Assembly (NCBI GenBank): GCA_964017045.1
Contig: OZ024799.1
Location: 29,771,596 to 29,835,595 of the forward strand
Direction of reading: 5' to 3'
Origin: Omphiscola glabra
Taxonomy: Eukaryota; Mollusca; Gastropoda; Lymnaeidae
Length of the DNA stretch: 64,000 nt
Under the pieces are notes generated by a model. That model did no database searches, had not been told where the DNA came from, and saw only the letters and a program-made list of their open reading frames with translations. Shown here piece by piece: positions 42,434 through 53,339 of this stretch. Within the stretch, counting starts at the first letter, position 1. The number at the start of each line of letters is the position of its first letter. Both the position numbers and the translations under genes were made by a program.

Positions 42434-43546
42434 ATGACCACCACAGTTACCTTCAATTTGACGCATTCGGCTTTAGTTATTAAGAAAATAATTAGTGATG
42501 AAACTATTGTATACCTCAGATATGTATTTCTTTACACCTGCAATCCAATCGTCATCTTATTCGGACTCGCATCCAACATTTTCAACATGATCGTCTTCAC
42601 CAGAATGGGACTGAAAGACGGCGTCACCATTTCCCTCTTTTCACTCGCGATTTCTGATTTTATGTTTCTTTTGATCAGCGCGATAATACCGTCCACGAAC
42701 ATCGTTATAAATTTTCCCCAGGTAGCACCGCAGACGATCAGTCTCCCAGATGTCGCCTACGCCACTTTCTGGTACAGCATGGTCTTCTACGACACGTCAA
42801 TGTTGATTCGGGTCTACACCGCCGTGGCCCGGGCGTGCTGCGTGGCCATTCCGTTAACCTTTAAAAACGTTTTCACAAAGAATGTCACTGTTTACTCAGT
42901 CTGTGTTGTTCTCACTGTCGCACTTGTAACTCGCGTCCCAATGCTGGCGTGCCAGGGTTTTCAGAGTGTCTTCGATAGCAAGACTAACATCACGAAATTG
43001 GTGCTCTACTTAACTTCCCTGAGACCAACAGCTCTTGCGGTTAACGACATCGTTAACAGAAACATCATCACGTGGGGAGCCATCAGCCTCGTTCTCATAT
43101 CCCTCTTTGTTTTGAAGTTTAAGCTCATCTCTGCGGCTAAATTTAGACACGACACTCGATCGGGACAGGCGAGATCAGACCCGACAAACGACACGAGCAA
43201 AGTAAAACGGGTACACAAACTACAAATCTCGCTATCATCCCGTGAGAATTCAAACAACTTTCTCGTCGGTAAAGATCTCCAGGTGTTGAGGGTGGTGATA
43301 CTCATGTCCATTATATTCATCGTCTGCACGTTCCCACAAGCTGTGTCAGGTGTCGTAAGGCGACTGGTTCCCGATTACAACACAGGGGGCCGTTATGGAG
43401 ATGTGTTTCTGATTATGTCTATCATATTTGACATCGGTTCCTACCTTAATTCAAGTCTCAACGTTATTGTCTATTACAATTTCAATACTAAATTTCGACA
43501 AGTCTCCAGGAGACTGTTGAGCATATCCCGGACAGGTAAAAATTGA
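42434..43546 (+). CDS. Class A GPCR, gastropod chemosensory-receptor type, 370 aa
   Basis: Intact single-exon ORF with seven hydrophobic segments at about residues 29-55, 65-90, 108-132, 151-171, 209-231, 284-308 and 324-348. Seen motifs: GLASNIFNMIVF in TM1, LAISD in TM2, LIRVYTAVARACCVAIPL at the TM3 end in place of DRY, and NVIVYYNFNTKFRQ in TM7/helix 8 in place of NPxxY. The extracellular N-terminus carries an NLT sequon. Intracellular loop 3 (233-283) is basic and Ser/Thr-rich. The closest family I know is the intronless chemosensory receptors of Aplysia and freshwater snails; a peptide GPCR is the alternative. The start is preceded by AAAGAAAGA, as in the two paralogues here. AATAAA lies at 43643, about 97 bases after the stop. 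Ligand unknown. Confidence 0.9.
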   Translation: MTTTVTFNLTHSALVIKKIISDETIVYLRYVFLYTCNPIVILFGLASNIFNMIVFTRMGLKDGVTISLFSLAISDFMFLLISAIIPSTNIVINFPQVAPQTISLPDVAYATFWYSMVFYDTSMLIRVYTAVARACCVAIPLTFKNVFTKNVTVYSVCVVLTVALVTRVPMLACQGFQSVFDSKTNITKLVLYLTSLRPTALAVNDIVNRNIITWGAISLVLISLFVLKFKLISAAKFRHDTRSGQARSDPTNDTSKVKRVHKLQISLSSRENSNNFLVGKDLQVLRVVILMSIIFIVCTFPQAVSGVVRRLVPDYNTGGRYGDVFLIMSIIFDIGSYLNSSLNVIVYYNFNTKFRQVSRRLLSISRTGKN

Positions 43547-43549
43547 TTG

Positions 43550-44100
43550 AATGTTCTCTATTTGAAATCAATGCGAAGATCATGGTCACTAGATAATCGA
43601 TTTTCATTAATTTTTGCAATCTTCAATGAAATTTATTTTAGAAATAAAGAAAATACGACTTTGGCATATTTAAATACTATATTTTGAATTTTTAATATGC
43701 GGACACTTTCAGGACAAAGATGGATCAGAATTTAGACCAGTCGAGAAATATACCACGTATACTAGCCTCATACTATAGTAGTGGCAATTTAAAAAGGCAG
43801 GCTCGTCTGAAAAACTTACATCTCTACATGATTCCAGATTATAGAGGAGCACATAGGGCATTCAGATACAGACCTAGTTTCATGGGTTAAAAAGACTTTT
43901 TATAATATATAAACTGGGGAGTAGAATTAACATCAGCTGTGGGTCCGGGCATGGAGACGTAAGATAATTAATTCGTTCGAATGAATGTAGTGATGCAAGT
44001 CAAAGCCCCACACTGAGAAATGTCGTACAATATGGTCAGGATGATAAAATCAAAGACATGTTATTTGTGATCATAAATTGCACTTCATTGTTGATAATAG
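43550..44100. other. GPCR 3' flank, no gene seen
   Basis: Contains the AATAAA at 43643-43648 and otherwise AT-rich sequence without exon character. Confidence 0.4.
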
Positions 44101-44102
44101 GT

Positions 44103-44390
44103 AACTAGCAAATATACCCGTCTTTGTTCGGGTTTGTATTCGGAAAAAAGAACTTTAAAAGCATTATAAGCGTAAACGTAAATTTAAAAGCTAGATATAT
44201 TATAACTCTTGTAAACATAAAGTATAAGGCTATTGTCGTTTCTATTGATAATCAAGCTGTGCACAGCAGGGAGGCATGCTTTAAAAAATAAATCTAACTT
44301 TTTGCTTCAAAAGATGTCTTATCAACAAAAAGTTGTTCACCAATGTCAAGTCTGTGGCCGTGTATCAATTAAAATTAAATAGGATCCCAA
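44103..44390 (+). repeat. Fragment related to the CTAGC..ACCCG repeat edge
   Basis: Begins CTAGCAAATATACCCGTCTT and then has TGTGCACAGCAGG and AAATAAATCTAAC blocks in the same order as the reverse complement of 9780-9953 (CTAGCGAGAACCCGG ... CAGCAGGCGG, AAATAAATTAGAC). Probably a diverged relative of the large AT-rich repeat. Confidence 0.45.
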
Positions 44391-44394
44391 TTTC

Positions 44395-44965
44395 AAATGG
44401 GTCCATTAGGTATTCTTAAGCCGTGCTGCGACCGCGGCAGCGTCTCCGAGGAAACTTGGGGGCGCCCACATGGGGTTTGCCTCTTCGTGGCGTGGCGGGC
44501 AAGTAGGGTGGACTGTCAAAAAAAAAACCCGACCGACCACATGACTCCCAACGCAACGGAAGTAGTAAAGTCTAACATGATTACTTGTTGCCATTGATGG
44601 ATATGAGGCTTGGGTGGCGTTCAAAACCCATGCCGATGATGTTAGCTACGCGGCCGTGAGAAAGCAGCTCTTAGGCAACCGTTTCGTCCAAGCTTTCCGC
44701 CTCGACCGAAAGACTCACTGGGCGGTGGGGGTGGTAAAGCAACACCTTCCCTCCGGAGTGGAAGCAAACCCGCCCAGACCCCAAGGAGAGTTGACTGCGA
44801 ACGCTTTGAACGCAGCGTTCTCGGTCGACCGGACGTCCCCAAGGCCAGGGTGGAGGTTCCAGGCGTGACGCCACACTGTCTGTCGGCGGGGAAAGCCAGC
44901 GTCTGAAACGTGTGCCGGGGAGGGGGGCATTAAGAGCTCGCGCTCGACGGCCCACCGATGCCATC
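44395..44965. other. GC-rich island, unassigned
   Basis: About 570 bases of much higher GC content than the surroundings, with several overlapping ORFs on both strands, the longest of 84-97 codons. The plus ORF reads ADDVSYAAVRKQLLGNRFVQ and FRLDRKTHWAVGVVKQHLPS. High GC alone opens frames, so I cannot decide on a gene. A retroelement 5' part or a CpG-rich promoter are possible. Confidence 0.35.
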
Positions 44966-44999
44966 TTCTATGTGACGTATTTCGTAATGCTTAAGATAG

Positions 45000-45880
45000 A
45001 AGCATAATAAAAATACTTTATTTAATTATGCACGTTTTTTATATTAATTTATTCCATTACAATGTAGAGAAGTTTTATTATTTATTAAGATGTTGCCTTT
45101 AAAACTGTTACTAATAGGTCCCTGTGTGCCAAAAGAACAAACTTAAACTTGAATGCTTTAAAGTAATGAGTGTTTCGAGTTTGAGGACGAACAAGATTTA
45201 TTTAAAGACGTGTCCCTTGAAATTTGGTTTAAAACGCCAAAGTTTAATTAAGCATTTCATTTTAAAATAAAAGTTAAACCCCTCCTCCACGCCAAGGGAA
45301 AAAAAATATTTAAAAAATGTGGATACCACTAGTCTGAAATCCACCGATATTTTAAAAGCAATTATGAAAGGCATGTTAAAAAGTTCAACCAAGATACAGC
45401 AATTCACGTAGAAGCTTTGTAACAAAAAGCCTTCCTTGGTTATAATAAGGAAAATACATTTGGAACTTTCTAGAAACTTCAAAAGTATATTTAGATGTAA
45501 TTTAATAACCTTTGAGGAAAATCATAGAGATTTAAAGAAAGTAAACAAACAAAAGGAACATTTATATATTCTTAAAACACATTTTCTTAAAATACAAATA
45601 AAAATTTGAACGCTCTAGAATAGGGTAGAAACTTTAGGAAACTTAAAATATATGTTTAAAAATAGTTAAAAAATTGACTATTTTATTTAATCCTTTTTTA
45701 AATTAAAAAAATCCTAAAAACTAGTCTTCTCTATCAAAGTTAAATATAGGCCCCTTTGGGGACCCGTTCTAATAGGTAACATTTTAATTATGACTAAGAT
45801 AGTGACCATCGTGACGAAGATAACGTCAACTATGTGAGTGGTACCCTGTCTCTTCCCCAGGATCTCGAGATCAGATCTTG
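45000..45880. other. AT-rich stretch, nothing recognised
   Basis: No exon, RNA or transposon end identified; the minus ORF at 45198-45482 is Phe/Lys-rich and follows base composition. Confidence 0.4.
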
Positions 45881-45887
45881 AGTCCGA

Positions 45888-47740
45888 TTACACGATCACA
45901 AGCTCGTTTTCTTTCAATGTAAGGTACACGCTCTCTATGGCCCTGTGTATAGCCTCAAGCTCCGCATTAAAGGTTGATGCTGCAGTCCCACAGGATCCAG
46001 AGAGTTCTTGACTTTGTGGCCCCCCTGCTGGGTTTAGTATGAGCGCACCATACCCAGCAGTACCTTCTCTTAGATTGGCAGATCCGTTCGTGAACACTTT
46101 CACGGATACTTTGGAGTACGTATCCATGGTCGCAAGGGCAGTCGCTTTCTGAACATGTTCAGGGCTCTGCTTCGTCACTCCTTCATCGGTCAAGCCCAAA
46201 TGTATTTGGGACGTGAGGGTTCCGCGTATGGCGGATTAACTGGAATTTGGATCAGACGTTCTCTATTTTGGGGCAGATCGACTGTCATTTCCAGCTCCAC
46301 GACCTGGTACATGAAAGAATATCTCTTTAGTCTTCTGCCCGCCACCCAGTTGTTCTGCATCTGGATGACGGTTCCTTCTTGTCTAGCCGACGGTACCTCT
46401 CTACGGTACTTAATATTGACTTTTCCCTCCTTATTTCTAGCTGTTCTACATTGGCCAGGACCTCTACAGCAGCTGTGGGTGAGGTCCTGAATGCGCCACA
46501 TATGAATCTCAGAGCCTGATTCTGGATTCGGTCCAACTTTTCAAATGCGGTCTTGCTTGCAAAGGATTGGACTGGCATGCTGTAATCCATCACCGACCTT
46601 ACAATGCCTAGGAATTGGGATCTAAGTGTTCTTGCGCCCACGCCCCAACTTGTGCAAGCCAGTTTTCCCACATGTTGAGCTTGGCGGTTGCGTAGGAGCA
46701 GAGGTTTTGTACAAAACTGTGCATTTGTACCTTTTGATCCAATTTGATCCACAGGTAAACCGGTTGCTTGTCCCATTTGGGCGCTACATCCCCCACCTTG
46801 AGCTCGATCTCCTGTTTGAGAATTGTCCGTCCGTTGGTGAAGAGCGAATATACCATCTTCTCGTTGTTAATAACCAGATGCCACCGCCACATGTACCTGT
46901 TGATAGAAGAAAGGTCCTGCTGTAAAAGCGTTTGCAGGCGATGGATATCCTTACCGGTGATTCAGCTAGCCAATTGGTCGACATACATCGCAGCATCAGT
47001 TGCTAGATTTTGTGGCAAATCATTGATGTAGGCTAGGAAGACCGTGCATCTAAGGGCTGACCCTTGCGGGAGTCCCTCTTTAAGGGTTCTCTCCCTGGCG
47101 GTTTCGATGCCGAATTGTGTGCTGATTGTTCGGTTTGTAAGAAAACCGGCAACCCACTTGCACATGTTGGCAGTTACTCCAAACTTTTGTAATTTCAACA
47201 ATAGACCGGACCACGAGACCCGGTCATAGGCCTGTCGGAGGTAAAAAAAATACAGCCACCGTATGCGACTTTTTCTGGAGCCCATCTGTTATGGACTGGA
47301 GAAGACGAAGCACTTGGTCTACAGGCTGCATTCCCTTGCGGAAGCCCGCCAGTACGGGACTGAGGCTACCGGTACTATCCAGGTACTAGTAGAGCCTCTG
47401 ATTAACCATTCTCTCGGCTACCTTCCCTAGACACGATGTTAAGGCGATCGGACGGTAGCATGTCGGCTGATCGAGTGTCTTCCCTTCTTTGGGAATAGGG
47501 ACGATGGTAGCGCTAAGCCAAACTCTGGGTAGGATTCTAATTACCCAAGATCTGTTAATGATTGACAATAGCTTTACCTTAGCTATCGGGCCAAGGTTTT
47601 TGATAATTTCGTTTGATCTTATCCGAACCTGGCACCTTGGCGGCGTTACACTTATCGATGGTGGTTTGTAACTCAGTCATAGTGAAAGGTATGGTAAATA
47701 TTTCAACATGCGGTCCCCACTGTTGGGCCACTTCTCCATG
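45888..47740 (-). pseudogene. Decayed I/Jockey-type LINE with reverse transcriptase and RNase H
   Basis: In minus-strand order: QWGPHVEIFTIPFTMTEL, CNAAKVPGSDKI (RT block 1), VWLSATIVPIPKEGKTLDQP and CYRPIALTSCLGKVAERMV (block 2), YDRVSWSGLL, GLPQGSALRCTVFLAYINDL (block 4/5), a damaged catalytic box MYVDQLAS in place of (F/Y)ADDLA, then thumb sequences and an RNase H domain with VFTNGSANLREGTAGYGALI (first Asp replaced by Asn) and NAELEAIHRAIES. Several frameshifts separate the parts. RNase H downstream of RT places it with the I or Jockey-like LINE groups. It is not functional. Confidence 0.88.
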
Positions 47741-47989
47741 TTTCTGACATAAAATAACAACAAATGATTTGTGAACTCGTCAACAAATAGTTTCTTAATT
47801 ATTTTACGTATCACATTAAAGGACTCAACTTTGGGTTAGCAAAGAATTTCCAAAAAGTGATACAAAATCTTGTCCATTGGAAATTGAAAATTTATTTATG
47901 CTACTTGATTTTAAAACTCAAGTAAAACCTTAACTATACAGAATCAAACATCTAACATATTACAATGATCTTTCAAAAGATTAGTACAT

Positions 47990-48245
47990 TGCAATAATTA
48001 TTGCAAATATAGGTATACTAAAATGTTTTTTTAAAAACACAGGTACATTACAAATATTGGTATGTTACAATGATTATTACAAATATTGTTATATTAAAAA
48101 GATTATTACAATATTGGTACATTACAATAATTTTTACAAAAAATTGGAAAAGTTACAAAGTTTATTACAAATATTAGTACATTACAATTATTATTACAAA
48201 TATTGGTACTTACAATATTCATTATAAATGCTGGTACATTACAAT
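47990..48245. repeat. Degenerate AT-rich tandem repeat
   Basis: Words such as TTACAAATATTGGTACATTA and CAATGATTA recur about ten times. Confidence 0.75.
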
Positions 48246-48329
48246 CATTTCATGCATCAGCAATATGGTAGGTAGGTCTCGTATCCCCACTCTGCAGCTG
48301 TAGTTTTTCAGCAACGCGTGCTCTTTTTT

Positions 48330-48500
48330 ATATACTCCAGTCAGAGAACAGAACATACACAACTTTAGGAAGGTCCAGTTACTTCTAGACATACAGTCAG
48401 AGAACATAACATACACAACTTATGGGGGACCAGTGACTCCTAGACATACAGTCAGAGAACAGAACATACACAACTTAAGAATGGACCAGTTACTACTAGT
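48330..48500. repeat. About 63-bp tandem repeat, three copies
   Basis: CAGTCAGAGAACAGAACATA then CACAACTT, GGACCAGT and CTAGACATA recur three times with small changes. Confidence 0.85.
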
Positions 48501-48589
48501 CACACACTTATATTTCTTGAGGGGTGAAAAATGTAAGCAGAGGACTTAAATAAATAGCACCATCTCACTTCAAGGTCCAAACAAATGGG

Positions 48590-49120
48590 GGGGGGGGGGG
48601 GGGCAACTATTTCAGTCAGAGACTTTTGGAGTAACGTTTTTCCACACAAATAAAAAGAAAGGAAAAATACCGCTCACGGCCAAGGTCATATAACATTGAC
48701 CTATTTGGTCAAATAAATAACCTCTTTTCCAGTACCCTATAAGGTAATCTTATGCTTGATAATTTGTTTGAAACTTAAAGAATTCGAGTCTTCCACATAA
48801 ATAGAGAGCCTAAAGATGGCAGCACAGTAGAGTGCACTTAAATAAGCCACCCCGCACCCCCAAACCCCTTTTCCAAAACATCAACAATAACAAGACAATA
48901 AAAAAAGGAATAATAAAAAAAATCACCACGTTACAGTAGGCGCTAAAAAGAGGAGAGAATGTGATCACAGTTGATAATGGACGATATGCTTATTAAAATT
49001 ATTGGATTCTTAATGCACAAGCTCATCAGTAACTGCAGTCACAAAAATTTTTTACGAGCACAAAAAAAAGATTAAAACATTATAGCAATAATATCGTTTT
49101 AAAAAAACTACCTTTCAACA
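48590..49120. other. 3' flank of GPCR 2, nothing recognised
   Basis: A G-run at 48588-48603 and AT-rich sequence. No exon seen; the 3' UTR of the minus-strand receptor should begin at its upper end. Confidence 0.35.
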
Positions 49121-49209
49121 CCGCAGAAATGGATAAAATTGATTATCTGATGTTTTCGATCTCCACATTAGCTTCAGTTGAATCAGTTTTGTTGTTGTTG
49201 TTGTTGTTG

Positions 49210-50331
49210 TTATTTAGGGTTCAAAGCTTTCCTGGCAACTTGTCGAAACTTAGTGTTGTAGTTATAGTAGACGAATACGTTGAGGCTTGCATTCAGGTAG
49301 GAGCAGCAGTCAAAAACGGTGGTGATGACCTGAAACACAGTGCCATAGCGCCCGCCGATGCTGAAATCTGGAACTAGTTGCCTAATGACACCCGACACGG
49401 CTGGCGGCACCGCGCAGAGGATAAAGATGATGGACACGAGTATCACCACCTTTAACACTTGGAGATCTTTACCGACGAGGAAGCTGGTTGATTCCACACT
49501 TGGAGAAGATGATAACTCGTCTTCTAACTTTGTTTCACGTTTGTGTAGGAACTTTAGTTTGTTTGTCTTGTTCCTTGTCCTCGGCTCTGATTCTAATTTG
49601 CTCTTTTGAGCTCCGAGTCTAAATTTAGCCGCAGAGACAAGTTTTAACTTCAATACAAAGAGGGAGATTAGGACGATGATGATGGCTCCCCACGTAATGA
49701 TGTTTCTATTGAGCATGTCGCTAACCGCGAGAGCTGCTGGTCTTAGGGAGGTAAAGTAGAGCACCAATTTTGTCATGTTAGTCTTGCTATCGAAGACGCC
49801 CTGAAAACCCTGGCACACCAGGAGGGGCATTCGAGTTGCAAGTGAAAGAAAAAAAACAGCACACACGACGTAGAGGGTTACATTTTTGGTGAACGTGTTT
49901 CTAAAGGTTAACGGAATGGCCACGCAGCACGCACGAGTCACGGCGGTGTAGACCCGAATCAACATCGACGTGTCGTAGAAGACCATGCTGTACCAGAAGC
50001 AGGCGTAAGCGATATCTGTGATATCGATCGTCTTCGGAGCGACCCTGGGGAACAGAATGATGATCAGAGAGGATGGTACCATTGACCGGATTAAGAGGAA
50101 CCATACATCGGAAATTGCGAGTGAACAGAGGGATACAGTAACGCTGTCTTTCAGTCCCATCCTGGTGAAGACGAAGATGTTGAAAATGTTGGAGCTGAGC
50201 CCAAATAAGATGATCATGGGCTCGGTGGAGTAAAGGATCACATATTTGATATACAAAATGGCCTCATCACTAATTAGTTTGTTAACGACTAAAGCTAATT
50301 GCGTCGAGTTGGCGGTAGCTGCGGTCGTCAT
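49210..50331 (-). CDS. Class A GPCR, gastropod chemosensory-receptor type, 373 aa
   Basis: Intact single-exon paralogue of the receptor at 42434, collinear over its whole length. TM segments at about 29-55, 65-90, 108-132, 151-171, 209-231, 287-311, 328-352. Shared landmarks: ILFGLSSNIFNIFVFTRMGL, SLAISD, FWYSMVFYDTSMLIRVYTAV, ACCVAIPLTFRNTFTKN, FLVGKDLQVLKVVILVS and NVFVYYNYNTKFRQ. NST near residue 8 is a glycosylation sequon. Loop 3 is longer and more charged (AQKSKLESEPRTRNKTNKLK), the most divergent part. The ATG is preceded by AAAGAAAGA. Ligand unknown. Confidence 0.9.
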   Translation of the reverse strand: MTTAATANSTQLALVVNKLISDEAILYIKYVILYSTEPMIILFGLSSNIFNIFVFTRMGLKDSVTVSLCSLAISDVWFLLIRSMVPSSLIIILFPRVAPKTIDITDIAYACFWYSMVFYDTSMLIRVYTAVTRACCVAIPLTFRNTFTKNVTLYVVCAVFFLSLATRMPLLVCQGFQGVFDSKTNMTKLVLYFTSLRPAALAVSDMLNRNIITWGAIIIVLISLFVLKLKLVSAAKFRLGAQKSKLESEPRTRNKTNKLKFLHKRETKLEDELSSSPSVESTSFLVGKDLQVLKVVILVSIIFILCAVPPAVSGVIRQLVPDFSIGGRYGTVFQVITTVFDCCSYLNASLNVFVYYNYNTKFRQVARKALNPK

Positions 50332-51000
50332 TCTTTCTTTGCGGTATTTTCAACAATTGAAAAGGTAATTGCATAGAGTTTTGAAGTATGATCCGTTTTT
50401 TATTACAAAGTCTTAAAGTGACGCAATTTATGAACGAAAATTAGCGTAATTATTTGTAAATCTAACTTAGCGATAGTTAGAAAAAAGCATTCACATGTAA
50501 TGAAACGTTTTGATTAGATCGTACTTTCCTTAGTTTACATACTTAGTTTCATTTTTAGCTAATTAAAATAATTATCGGTTATTTGACTGGTCGATTATTT
50601 GTATTGGAATTTTGTATTGAAATAAGACACTTTAGTATTTACTTTGGCAAATTGTTGCATTATTTAATTAGCAAACACGTGAAGTTCGAGTGAAGCAAAT
50701 TAGAATTAAAAGAAAAAATTCAAACTAAATTAGGCGATGATGATTAACATTACCATTAGTTTACTAAGACGACTAGACCAAGTTTTAAAAGACACAATTA
50801 TTCAACTTTCGTTTACTCGTGTAGACCAAGCTGAAGTACGCCTAATTAAACCTTCATGGATCTCTTTTATTTAATTGCAATTTTCTTTCAGTGAAGCGAC
50901 TCGAGTAATCATTAAGTAATTAGTGTCTAATTGAAATAAGGAAATAAAAATGACACGATCAATGCATATCTCATTTTGTTATTTTTAGTCACTAGCGTTT
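50332..51000 (-). promoter_or_regulatory. Upstream region of GPCR 2
   Basis: AT-rich sequence without exon features. It starts with the conserved AAAGAAAGA before the ATG. No named promoter element can be supported. Confidence 0.3.
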
Positions 51001-51004
51001 AAGG

Positions 51005-51170
51005 CAGTGGTTCTCAGCCTTCCTATTTCCGCGACCCTTTAATACAGTTCCTCGTGTTGTGGCGACCCACAATCAACAAAATTATTTTCATAGCTACTTC
51101 ATAACTGTATAATATATGTGTTTTCCGATGGTCTAAGGCGACCCCTGTAAAAGGAAACCCGTCGTCCTAA
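51005..51170. mobile_element. hAT-type element fragment (CAGTGGTTCTCA end)
   Basis: Begins CAGTGGTTCTCAGCCTTCCT and continues with CGCGACCCTTTAATACAGTT and GTGGCGACCCACAA, a layout found in widespread hAT elements. The opposite inverted end is missing, so it is truncated near 51170. Confidence 0.6.
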
Positions 51171-51302
51171 AGGCTTATATATAAAATTATTTAAATGTTT
51201 ACTTGCACACACTTCCTTTCCATTCTTCTGAGCTTTGCTTTCGTTGGGGACTTGTGTCTATTCTTATTCTTTTCTTTCATGTTTGTCATTTGATTTAAAG
51301 CT

Positions 51303-51690
51303 ATGACTATACAGGATTCGTTTGAAGCGACCCATTTTGAAAGTGGGGATAGGTCAAAGTTCATTTTAACTTTTCACCCCCATAACCTTATGACTCGTTA
51401 TCTGGTTATCCAAAACATGACCATTCTAATGGCAGACCCGGACACCAAAGAGCATTTAAGAAAGATCTCCTCTTTTCGCTTTCCATCCTTTGTAAAAATT
51501 GCGCTAAATCATATGCAGGAGAGACAGGTCGTCGGTTTGGAGACCGCTTTAGAAAACATCTATATAACATAAATATACAAGACCTTTGTCCAGTTTCCAA
51601 ACATTTCACCATTGCATTTACTGGTACATTGTATGTGTGGCAGGGCAGGCCGCGCCTTTACGAAACTGGATCGTGGACTTTGACCTCGTG
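51303..51690 (+). pseudogene. Penelope-like element remnant with GIY-YIG endonuclease
   Basis: The first frame reads FILTFHPHNLMTRYLVIQNM then ADPDTKEHLRKI, like the end of Penelope-type reverse transcriptases. After a frameshift near 51475 the sequence reads LSILCKNCAKSYAGETGRRF and GDRFRKHLYNINIQ, the GIY-YIG nuclease pattern (C..C...Y.GET.R....R...H) usual for these elements; C..C precedes the Tyr as in their linker zinc motif. It then reads PVSKHFTIA. Frameshifted and truncated, so dead. Confidence 0.75.
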
Positions 51691-52535
51691 GTTATGTACT
51701 ACACGGAATAAAATGTTGCTACCTCCATCGTGTATATTGCTTTAATTGGGGAAACTGCTATGTGTGCTTTTGGGATAATGTTAATAATTTATTTCTCTGG
51801 AACCCTTGGATATTATTTTATAAATTATATCTTGTTTGAAAGGGGATTCTTTTTATCTTTACAGCTGTATATTTGAAAGTCAATATTTGTTAGAGGGTAT
51901 ATACATAGTTTGTAATAAAGGGAGTTTTTTACATTCATCCATCAGCAGTCCAAACCCATTCTTTTTAAAATGTATATTTAACTATTTAACTTGTACACAT
52001 TTTAAAGTGTGTCTTGGACAGCCGACACAGGGCGCGTACAGATGTAAATAGGGCTTTAATGTGTTGGTTCGGAAGTTTAACTTTTATTCAGGTTAGAATC
52101 GTTTGAATTGTCATTTCACCACAGAAAAATCTGCTCTGCCCGTGACGTTGAAGCTCTCACGTTTGTCGGTGCGGTCCTATTTATTATGGGTGAGATTATA
52201 GGTTATCGGGATTCACACTTTTAATCGCAAGCTTAATTTGTGGAATTATTCACCGGTACCATGCTGGCCGTCTTGTACTGTCCTTTTTCTTCAGCCTTAG
52301 AAATTGTCTTTAGATTGTACTTTGGCTATTTTTTTATTTTTTTTAGAACCAACTTTTCTATAGTCTTCGATTATTGAATGTTTGAGTGTATATTTTAAAA
52401 CTGTCTGTTGTCCTATCACCACCACACGGCTACATATGCAAGTAATACACCGGATAGACTTTATTTGGAAAATAAATTAAAAACCTCCCACTCTTATTCT
52501 TTTCTCTCATTTGTAGGTATGATATATGTTTATAT
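51691..52535. other. No gene recognised
   Basis: Possibly the remaining 3' part of the Penelope-like element, then AT-rich sequence; no boundary visible. Confidence 0.3.
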
Positions 52536-52539
52536 GATA

Positions 52540-52865
52540 TCCCGGGTGGATGGGACTCGTTAACCTTGGACCGCAACTCATCTAAGAGAAGGCAACTCTG
52601 AATTCAAACCCGGAGATGGAGTCCCGATAGGCGGATAACATTGGCACAATGAAACATTCCGGCAACTCCTGCGACGCCATTGGTGCCAAGCTGTATCATC
52701 CACATGATGTTCCGTTGGGGTCATCCAGCGGCGTGGAGAGAGGCGATTTGCTGTTGGGAACCAGCTAATAATCCTATAAGAATAATCCCAGGCCCTGTGG
52801 ATTTCGTCCTGCGAATTACATACCATCGTCCCCTTGTGACGGACGGATGCCAGCATATGTTTATA
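52540..52865 (+). repeat. Dispersed repeat, SINE-like (copy of 13230-13575)
   Basis: CCCGGGTGGATGGGACTCGT, AACCCGGAGATGGAGTCCCG, GGCGGATAACATTGG and GTGACGGACGGATGCCAGCA match the intron 4 copy in order and orientation. Confidence 0.65.
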
Positions 52866-53099
52866 TAATTATGCAAATATAATTTTTACTGATAAATTAT
52901 TTCGAACTTATATTGTTTTATTTACACAAATTGTGTTTTTATAATTAATATACTAGACAGCTTTATCGCAGTCCAACACTTTTCCTGTTTACGGCACGTG
53001 ACCAATATTTTAGAGTCATTTTTTAAAAATATTTCTCATAGACGTAAAATGAACACGAGCAATCAGAAATTTTATACCGCGTGATAATATAACTTTAAA

Positions 53100-53180
53100 A
53101 AAGAGTTTTTCAATATTATATCAATAGATAGAATGATACGATTTAAAAAAAGTGTTTTTCACTATTATATCAATAGATAG
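53100..53180. repeat. About 54-bp tandem repeat, left part (continues at 55468-55590)
   Basis: The unit CACTATTATATCAATAGATA then GAATGATACGATTTAAAAAA and AGTGTTTTT occurs on both sides of the 53181-55467 insertion, showing that the insertion split an existing array. Confidence 0.8.
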
Positions 53181-53295
53181 GAAATTAGTAAAACACAGTA
53201 AGGTTAAACCTGAAAAAAAGGAACGCAACAAAACAACGAACGTGACGGCATGAAGCCTTCATCAGCGAACAAACAGAAAAACGAATAAAATAAAA
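53181..53295 (+). repeat. Left inverted repeat, about 110 bp
   Basis: Starts GAAATTAGTAAAACACAG and contains TTAAACCTGAAAAAAAGGAA, CGCAACAAAACAACGAACGT, TGAAGCCTTCATCAGC and AACAGAAAAACGAATAAAAT. The reverse complement of 55305-55421 has the same blocks in order with small differences. The minus strand reads CTGATGAAGGCTTCATGCCG, similar to a hammerhead core and stem II, but GAAA is replaced by GTCA. Confidence 0.85.
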
Positions 53296-53339
53296 AATAT
53301 ATAAACAAATTATAATATTGCACAAATATTTGCTGACAT

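Noticed and set aside
43006..43329. Minus-strand ORFs over the receptor genes (also at 62078-62455 and 49358-49609)
   Set aside because: Shadows of the conserved receptor coding sequence on the other strand.
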